This document shows positions 31,339 to 36,441 of a stretch of DNA of 36,441 bases, in pieces; the stretch's first letter is position 1; each line of letters opens with the position of its first letter. The notes under the pieces were generated by a model that saw nothing but the letters and a program-made list of their open reading frames with translations, made no database searches and was not told where the DNA came from. Source of the DNA: Peloplasma sp034007485 (GTDB lineage: Bacteria; Bacillota_I; Bacilli_A; Acholeplasmatales; Acholeplasmataceae). Both the position numbers and the translations under genes were made by a program. The stretch is from NCBI GenBank assembly GCA_034007485.1, contig JAVEQT010000008.1, positions 1 through 36,441 of the forward strand, in the 5' to 3' direction.

Positions 31339-33786
31339 ATGAGAAAAATTTTGTTAACAATCGGTATACTATTGATACTACCTTTTTTTCTGATGGCTTG
31401 TGGAAATACGGGTATAGACTTAGATGATATTGATATCGATACCTTTGATCAAATAGGAATTACACCTGGATCTTATGAGATATACTATACAATTGATGAT
31501 CTTCAAACACTGATTGAAAAACATGGTGCTGTAGTTAGCTTTGTTGTTACCAATAGTCGTCAAGAGACCATTGATGTCACTCAAGGAACATTCACTGTCG
31601 TTGCTAACGAAGTGTATACGGTTGTATTAAGATTAACCATAGGGGATTCATATAAAGAAAAAACATTTACTGTAACTGCAGCAGCATTATCAAGTTTTGT
31701 ACTTGTCACCTTTGAACTCAATGGGGGTTTGGGCTCTTTTCCAGTTATCTCAGTCGAAAGAAATAGTGTACTCACAATGACAGATAGTCCTACAAAAGAT
31801 GGTTTTATATTTGCGGGGTGGTATGTTGATGAATCGTTATCAACCCCCTACACGAACCAAGAAATTACTGATCACATCACACTCTACGCAAAATGGAGTG
31901 TTATCGTCATTTCAACCGCAACCGTCACCTTTGATTTACAAGGTGGAAGTGGTAGTTTCTCAGATCAAGTTGTCAATATGGGAACATATGCGATAAGACC
32001 ATCTGTTGAACCAACAAAAGAAGGTTTTACATTTTTAGGATGGTATGTCGAAGCATCAGGAAATCAACCCTTTGATTTTGAAACGATGACCATTTATGAA
32101 AACACTACTGTTTATGCGAAATGGGAAGAAGTTTCAACTGCTTCATACACAGTCACCTATGATTTAAATGGAGCGTTTCAACCAGAACCCATCATTGAAC
32201 ACGTCAACGAGAATAGTTATCCAACAGGTCCTACAACAGAGTTTGTTTATGCAAATCACATCTTTATCGGATGGTCACTTGATTCAAACGCACTTTTCTC
32301 AACACCATTAGATGAACTCAGCATAGCTGCTGATGTAACACTTTATGCCGTTTGGCACATTGATTTTGATGAAATTGAAGGAACAAGCTACATAGATAAT
32401 CAAGCATTTATTCAATCATCAACATTAAATAATGGTTTTGTTGAACAACGTATAACACTCTCTGCAATCATGCATTTAGCTGGTGTAGAAACCGACTTTT
32501 CTGTATCAGAAGATCGTGTAGAATTTGGTATTTTATATAGCACAGTAGAAGACACCCCGTCTTATTACAGTGCTAATACAATGCGTGTTGTTTCATCATT
32601 TGACGATACAAATCAAAACACATCCACAATCGTTCTCAATGAATTAACTGAGCCTCTGTTAAGTGATACGAACTATACATTTGTCATCTTTGCACGTTAT
32701 GAGACGAAGATCGTTTATAGTCCCGTTTATACCTATAAAACATACATTCAAGTACCTGAGGGTACAGTCGTTGGAGCTAATTATGTTTTAAGTGGTGGCT
32801 ATTTCAAATTTGACACAGACAATGTCAATTTTAAACCATCAATGATTATTGAAATATTAGATGGATACACAGCAACCATTGATGGTGTAAGTTATGCATC
32901 TTGGAGTGATTTATACAGAGAAGGTATCAGAGAACTTGTCACTAAAGATACATTAACTGGTGATGAGTATCTTCATGTCTTTAATCTCGATTTACAAACA
33001 CCACATGTTGCATTAGTTTACACATCGTTGATTGAAAATGACACATCTTTTATCCCACAGTATCGTATAACATTTCCTTTCGATGAGGATCTCAACTATC
33101 CAATCTCTGAAAAGGGTATTCTCTATTCAACAGAACACCCCTTCCTAAAACTTGATATTCCAGGAGTTTCTAAAAAGAGCGGAACCTTAGATCAAGATGA
33201 TATGTATATGATAACTCAATCAGCCATCTCTGTATCGGATAACCCTGTTTATATCAGAGCTTATGTAATCATCAATGGAAAAGTATCTTATGCACGATAT
33301 ATAACGAAACTTGAAATGAATAGTGAAGATGTTTATGAGGTTGTTGAATCGATTGACACGTATGAGGAAAAACTGTCACCCGAAAATGGAGCATCATTCT
33401 CGATAAGTTCATCTACAATCCGCGTTTATAAAGTCGATGGAAGTACACTCACTTATGTTGATTATTCACAGTCATTTGATCTCAAGGATGAAGGACAATA
33501 TTTCTTAAGAAATGCTGATGGCACGGGTATGATTCAAGACTATTTAATTATTGATGATTTCCCAGATGTTGTTGGTGTGGAAGAACTCGGTCAATATGTT
33601 GACTCTGTCTTTGTTACATATGATACATACAACCCTTATTGGTATTATGCAATCAATGATGGTGAATATATTTATTTACCAGCACAAGTTAGATTTTCTG
33701 TACCCGGCTATTATGAACTCTATTACAGAACAGCAGAAGGTATAGAAGTCATTCATTTTGAAATCGTAACACAAGTAAGCGAATAA
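31339..33786 (+). CDS. Large lipoprotein with three InlB B-type repeats
   Basis: An 815-residue surface lipoprotein anchored at C21 (LMAC lipobox). Residues about 125-345 contain three InlB B-repeat-type modules, ending DGFIFAGWYVDES...LYAKW, EGFTFLGWYVEAS...VYAKW and NHIFIGWSLDSN...LYAVW. The remaining 460 residues are beta-rich and extracellular; two parts share GILYST (397-402 and 593-598) followed by a NYTFVIFARY or VYIRAYVII strand, like diverged fibronectin III-type modules. No catalytic motif is visible, so it is probably an adhesin or surface-contact protein. The ATG at 31339 with GTGGGGA upstream gives a clean signal peptide; a GTG at 31327 is in that site. Monocistronic. Confidence 0.85.
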   Translation: MRKILLTIGILLILPFFLMACGNTGIDLDDIDIDTFDQIGITPGSYEIYYTIDDLQTLIEKHGAVVSFVVTNSRQETIDVTQGTFTVVANEVYTVVLRLTIGDSYKEKTFTVTAAALSSFVLVTFELNGGLGSFPVISVERNSVLTMTDSPTKDGFIFAGWYVDESLSTPYTNQEITDHITLYAKWSVIVISTATVTFDLQGGSGSFSDQVVNMGTYAIRPSVEPTKEGFTFLGWYVEASGNQPFDFETMTIYENTTVYAKWEEVSTASYTVTYDLNGAFQPEPIIEHVNENSYPTGPTTEFVYANHIFIGWSLDSNALFSTPLDELSIAADVTLYAVWHIDFDEIEGTSYIDNQAFIQSSTLNNGFVEQRITLSAIMHLAGVETDFSVSEDRVEFGILYSTVEDTPSYYSANTMRVVSSFDDTNQNTSTIVLNELTEPLLSDTNYTFVIFARYETKIVYSPVYTYKTYIQVPEGTVVGANYVLSGGYFKFDTDNVNFKPSMIIEILDGYTATIDGVSYASWSDLYREGIRELVTKDTLTGDEYLHVFNLDLQTPHVALVYTSLIENDTSFIPQYRITFPFDEDLNYPISEKGILYSTEHPFLKLDIPGVSKKSGTLDQDDMYMITQSAISVSDNPVYIRAYVIINGKVSYARYITKLEMNSEDVYEVVESIDTYEEKLSPENGASFSISSSTIRVYKVDGSTLTYVDYSQSFDLKDEGQYFLRNADGTGMIQDYLIIDDFPDVVGVEELGQYVDSVFVTYDTYNPYWYYAINDGEYIYLPAQVRFSVPGYYELYYRTAEGIEVIHFEIVTQVSE

Positions 33787-33793
33787 AAAAAAG

Positions 33794-33821
33794 AAATCAC
33801 TTGGCGACAAGTGATTTTTTT
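33794..33821 (+). terminator. Bidirectional terminator shared with the end of trxB
   Basis: AAATCACTT (33794-33802), loop GGCGAC, AAGTGATTT (33809-33817), T tract to 33821. On the minus strand the same hairpin covers the last codons and stop of the thioredoxin reductase gene (which ends at 33797). Confidence 0.88.
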
Positions 33822-34669
33822 GGATGTAGATAATTATAAATCGCATCAGCAGCATTCATACCATCATATACAGCTTTTGCAATCTGAAGCTTACCTCCGA
33901 TAACATCTCCAGCTGCAAACATACCTGGAATGTTGGTCATATAGTTAGCATCAACAACTAAATTATTCTTTTCAATGATTACACCCATTTGACTCGCAAA
34001 TTCAACTGAGCTTGGTATGCCAAGCGCAATAAATGCACCATTCACTTCATAAGATTGATCTAAGGTTTCAATGTGTGTCAAACGATCTGTACCAGAAAAC
34101 TTTGTAATCTTATCATAAACTACGGGAACGTCAACGTCTTCGTGAAGCGGATTTCCATCTGTGAATACCGTGATATCTTTTGTCATTTTCTTAAGATATT
34201 CCAGTTCATGTAACATATAAGGGCCACATCCGATAATCGCTACTTTTTTTCTTCGATAAAAGAAGCCATCACACGTTGCACACATGCTAATACCTTTACC
34301 ACGATACTGTGTAAAACCAGCACGCTTCATTGTACGTCTTGTTTTGCCAGTTGCGAGTAAAATCGTCTTCGTTTCATAAGTATGATGCTGTGTAATCACC
34401 TCAAAATGTTTTTCAACACTTTTAATGGATATCACAGAATCAGTCAACACTTTAATACCTAGATTCTTGGCTTGTTCAACCCCATTACGAATTAGATCTT
34501 TACCGTAAATAGGCTCCACTAAGCCATAATAGTTTTCAACTTTATCATCATATCCTTCAAGCGCACCCAAGTCTTTACCGATGATGGTTGGATGGACGCC
34601 TTGACGTTTTAAATAGATACCAGCAGAAATGCCTGCAGGACCATATCCAATAATCAAACAGTCGTTCAT
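33797..34669 (-). CDS. trxB: Thioredoxin reductase-like flavoprotein lacking canonical NADPH motifs
   Basis: A 290-residue low-molecular-weight thioredoxin reductase homologue. FAD-binding GYGPAG (residues 8-13), LLATG, redox-active C130-A-T-C133 and the C-terminal GDVIGGKLQIAKAVYDG are intact. The central domain is odd: the pyridine-nucleotide motif (GGGNSAVEEA type) reads GCGPYMLHEL (147-156), and the HRRxxxR segment that binds the NADPH 2'-phosphate is replaced by FTDGNPLHED. NADPH use is therefore doubtful; clostridial ferredoxin-dependent flavin thioredoxin reductases also lack these motifs. It overlaps trxA by four bases, so thioredoxin is its presumed partner. TrxR family certain; electron donor unknown. 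Confidence 0.85.
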   Translation of the reverse strand: MNDCLIIGYGPAGISAGIYLKRQGVHPTIIGKDLGALEGYDDKVENYYGLVEPIYGKDLIRNGVEQAKNLGIKVLTDSVISIKSVEKHFEVITQHHTYETKTILLATGKTRRTMKRAGFTQYRGKGISMCATCDGFFYRRKKVAIIGCGPYMLHELEYLKKMTKDITVFTDGNPLHEDVDVPVVYDKITKFSGTDRLTHIETLDQSYEVNGAFIALGIPSSVEFASQMGVIIEKNNLVVDANYMTNIPGMFAAGDVIGGKLQIAKAVYDGMNAADAIYNYLHPKKSLVAK

Positions 34670-34977
34670 AGACCAAGCATCTTCTTTAACGTATCTTTTG
34701 ATTGAACACCAATCGTGGATTGATGAACTTTACCATCTTTAAATACGATGATTGTAGGAATGCTCATAATGCCTAATTCATCTGCTATTTCATATTCTTC
34801 ATCAACATCAAGTTTACCTATTTTTGCTTTTTCTAAGACATCATTAGCTAAATCTTCTAAAATAGGAGCAACCCTTTGACAAGGACCACACCAGGTCGCC
34901 CAAAATTCAACTAAAACAGGAACCTCACTTTTTAGAACTTCAGATTCAAAATTACCTGTTGTAAATGTATGTACCAT
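34666..34977 (-). CDS. trxA: Thioredoxin
   Basis: A 103-residue thioredoxin with the WCGPC active site (C30, C33) in FWATWCGPC, the conserved buried Asp in KLDVDEEYEIAD and the cis-Pro in IMSIPTIIVF. It reduces cytosolic disulfides. The ATG at 34977 is preferred over the GTG three codons upstream, because that GTG is part of the GAGGTGA ribosome binding site. It is first in a two-gene unit with the reductase. Confidence 0.96.
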   Translation of the reverse strand: MVHTFTTGNFESEVLKSEVPVLVEFWATWCGPCQRVAPILEDLANDVLEKAKIGKLDVDEEYEIADELGIMSIPTIIVFKDGKVHQSTIGVQSKDTLKKMLGL

Positions 34978-35006
34978 TTGATTCACCTCAACTTGTTATC
35001 ATACCC

Positions 35007-35012
35007 ATTATA
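35007..35012 (-). promoter_or_regulatory. Probable -10 box of the trxA-trxB unit
   Basis: TATAAT on the minus strand, 30 bases upstream of the trxA ATG. No convincing -35 hexamer at normal spacing. Confidence 0.5.
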
Positions 35013-35116
35013 AATAAAATATTGGAAAAACACCACCTTTTTACATTTCTTTTAAAAGACAATGAAGGATATCTGAAAACATTTCTGAAATCATCATGTG
35101 ATATTTATCGCGCTAC

Positions 35117-35152
35117 TTTCATAACTTGCCTTAACATGATATAATGTTAAGG
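35117..35152 (+). promoter_or_regulatory. ecf promoter with inverted-repeat operator
   Basis: An extended -10 TGATATAAT (35137-35145) lies inside a perfect 9+9 inverted repeat: CCTTAACAT (35129-35137), GATATA spacer, ATGTTAAGG (35144-35152). The -35 at 17 bases is TTTCAT (35117-35122). A repressor bound here would cover the -10 and start site. The repressor identity is unknown. Confidence 0.7.
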
Positions 35153-35174
35153 TACGAAATGTAGGTGAACACAC

Positions 35175-35978
35175 ATGATAAAAGTGAGCGATTTAAGCTT
35201 TTCATACAACCAAGATGATGAAGCTTTGCGCAAGGTTAGCCTATCGATTGAAAAGGGGTCTTGGGTGTCTATTTTAGGACACAATGGATCTGGTAAATCG
35301 ACGCTTTCCAAATGTCTTGTCGGTCTTTTAGCACCCACGTCGGGTGAAATTCATATTGATGGGTTAGAACTTAATGAGCAAAATCTACCCCTAATCAGAA
35401 AAAAAATAGGTATCGTTTTCCAGAATCCTGACAATCAATTTGTCGGTGTTACGGTAAAGCACGATATCGCTTTTGGTTTAGAGAATCAATGTATTCCTGC
35501 TGATGAAATGATGACTAAGATTATGCATTATGCAAAATTAGTGGGTATGGAAGATTTTCTAGGTAAAGAACCCCATCAATTATCTGGTGGTCAGAAACAA
35601 AGAGTTGCTATTGCTGGTGCATTGGCGATGGAACAAGATATTCTTATATTAGATGAGGCGACATCGATGCTAGATCCTGAAGGAACATTGGAGATTGTTG
35701 AACTCATCAAGTATTTAAACAAGTCACTTCAAAAGACAATTATTACGATTACACATGACCTATCATTTGCTGGTATGAGCGATCGGTTAATTGTTTTAAA
35801 AGATGGAGAAATTATTTTAGAAGGTACACCAAAAGAGGTTTTTAGAGAAGAAGATTTATTAAAATCATCTCATTTAGAGCTTCCTTTCAGTCTATCTTTA
35901 TATAACGATTTAGCGAAAGATCCTAAGGTGGATCCAAAGCTTGTGGAGGCACTATGGGCATTCAATTCAAAGATGTAA
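35175..35978 (+). CDS. ecfA1: Energy-coupling factor transporter ATPase EcfA1
   Basis: A 267-residue ABC ATPase of the ECF vitamin transporter family. Walker A is GHNGSGKS (35-42), the Q-loop VFQNPDNQFVGVTVKHDIAFGLEN is diagnostic of EcfA1, the signature is LSGGQKQRVAIAGALAM and Walker B is ILILDEATSMLDPEG. With EcfA2 and EcfT it forms the motor shared by several vitamin-binding S components. Start ATG after AGGTGA. It overlaps the ecfA2 start by 25 bases. In many Firmicutes it directly follows rplQ; here it is 15.6 kb away with its own regulated promoter. Confidence 0.95.
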   Translation: MIKVSDLSFSYNQDDEALRKVSLSIEKGSWVSILGHNGSGKSTLSKCLVGLLAPTSGEIHIDGLELNEQNLPLIRKKIGIVFQNPDNQFVGVTVKHDIAFGLENQCIPADEMMTKIMHYAKLVGMEDFLGKEPHQLSGGQKQRVAIAGALAMEQDILILDEATSMLDPEGTLEIVELIKYLNKSLQKTIITITHDLSFAGMSDRLIVLKDGEIILEGTPKEVFREEDLLKSSHLELPFSLSLYNDLAKDPKVDPKLVEALWAFNSKM

Positions 35979-36441
35979 GTTACGCTTATCGCGGATTTAA
36001 AGTCAATTATGACGCGATTGGGCACATCACCTTTGATATTAAACCCAAGGGTGAATTCATAGCAGTTGTTGGACATACAGGATCAGGGAAATCAACATTA
36101 GTGCAGCATATGAATGCACTTCTTTTGCCATCAAAAGGAAACGTCGTTGTCTTTGGACAAAACCTTCCACCTAAAAAAAATGAAAAGATTAATTATTTAA
36201 GACAAAAAGTAGGACTTGTTTTCCAATTTCCAGAATATCAGTTATTTGAAGAAACCATTTTAAAAGATATTATGTTTGGTCCTAAGAACTTTAAATCAAC
36301 AGAAGCAGAAGCCACTGAAAAAGCTAAAAAAGCTGCATTTAAAGTAGGTATCGATGAATCATTGTTTGAACAATCCCCATTTAGAATATCAGGTGGCCAG
36401 ATGCGAAGAGTTGCTGTTGCTGGTATTTTAGCGATGGAACC
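35954..36441 (+). CDS. ecfA2: Energy-coupling factor transporter ATPase EcfA2 (3' end beyond window)
   Basis: The first 162 codons are present and the gene runs off the right edge. It starts MGIQFKDVSYAYRG; Walker A is GHTGSGKS (40-47), the T being typical of EcfA2; the Q-loop is VFQFPEYQLFEETILKDIMFGP and the signature is ISGGQMRRVAVAGILAM. The ATG lies inside the ecfA1 end with GTGGAGG at 35943-35949, giving translational coupling. ecfT would be expected next. Confidence 0.95.
   Translation, partial: MGIQFKDVSYAYRGFKVNYDAIGHITFDIKPKGEFIAVVGHTGSGKSTLVQHMNALLLPSKGNVVVFGQNLPPKKNEKINYLRQKVGLVFQFPEYQLFEETILKDIMFGPKNFKSTEAEATEKAKKAAFKVGIDESLFEQSPFRISGGQMRRVAVAGILAME

Noticed and set aside
35049..35060. 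CTTTTAAAAG palindrome between trxA and ecfA1
   Set aside because: Short, AT-only symmetry is expected by chance in this composition and it sits on no clear promoter.
19526..35125. Prophage, transposon or integrated plasmid as the source of the accessory stretch
   Set aside because: No integrase, transposase, phage gene, terminal repeat or attachment site was found in it.
1..36441. Use of TGA as tryptophan (Mycoplasma/Spiroplasma code)
   Set aside because: Genes end correctly at TGA (for example at 688, 2084, 16267 and 20625), and conserved Trp positions use TGG, so the standard code applies.

Overview
The window is AT-rich, uses the standard genetic code (TGA is a stop, Trp is always TGG), and has strong AGGAGG-type ribosome binding sites and sigma-A-like promoters. 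It carries the complete S10-spc-alpha ribosomal protein cluster in Firmicutes order. Lipoproteins with InlB-type repeats, a FabT/DegV pair and a wall-less-looking gene content point to a Mollicutes relative that kept the standard code, most likely Acholeplasma-like (inference; a related low-GC Firmicute is possible). I see no rRNA, tRNA, CRISPR array, insertion sequence or prophage gene.

Layout. (1) 1-4969: an unrecognised protein; a DegV-family fatty-acid-binding protein with a FabT-like MarR regulator behind a FabT-box-like operator; then a ROK sugar kinase followed by a 605-residue protein that I read as a highly divergent homologue of PTS enzyme I. (2) 4975-5150: a terminator overlapped by the S10 operon promoter, then a structured leader. 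(3) 5163-19525: 29 co-directional, tightly packed genes, rpsJ-rplC-rplD-rplW-rplB-rpsS-rplV-rpsC-rplP-rpmC-rpsQ-rplN-rplX-rplE-rpsN-rpsH-rplF-rplR-rpsE-rpmD-rplO-secY-adk-map-infA-rpmJ-rpsM-rpsK-rpoA-rplQ, closed by a UUCG-loop terminator. S14 and L36 are both cysteine-free (zinc-independent) versions.

(4) 19526-35125: an accessory stretch between rplQ and ecfA1, genes that are adjacent in many Firmicutes. It holds a cysteine-motif protein, a secreted nuclease lipoprotein, an aldo/keto reductase, a polar amino acid ABC importer (binding protein, permease, ATPase), a DUF975 membrane protein on the minus strand, a two-gene ABC exporter, an M3 oligoendopeptidase with a small membrane protein, a large InlB-repeat lipoprotein, and a minus-strand trxA-trxB pair. 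The TrxB homologue lacks both canonical NADPH-binding motifs. Most units have their own promoter and hairpin terminator. (5) 35126-36441: ecfA1 and the start of ecfA2, ATPases of an energy-coupling-factor vitamin transporter, behind a promoter whose -10 box lies inside a perfect 9+9 inverted repeat.

Functionally the accessory genes fit a scavenging lifestyle: external nucleic acid degradation, peptide and amino acid uptake, vitamin uptake and exogenous fatty acid use, next to the core translation and secretion cluster. The least expected items are the degenerate enzyme I homologue next to a sugar kinase, the thioredoxin reductase without NADPH motifs, the two zinc-free ribosomal proteins, the S10 leader with competing stems, and several palindromes set precisely on promoters.
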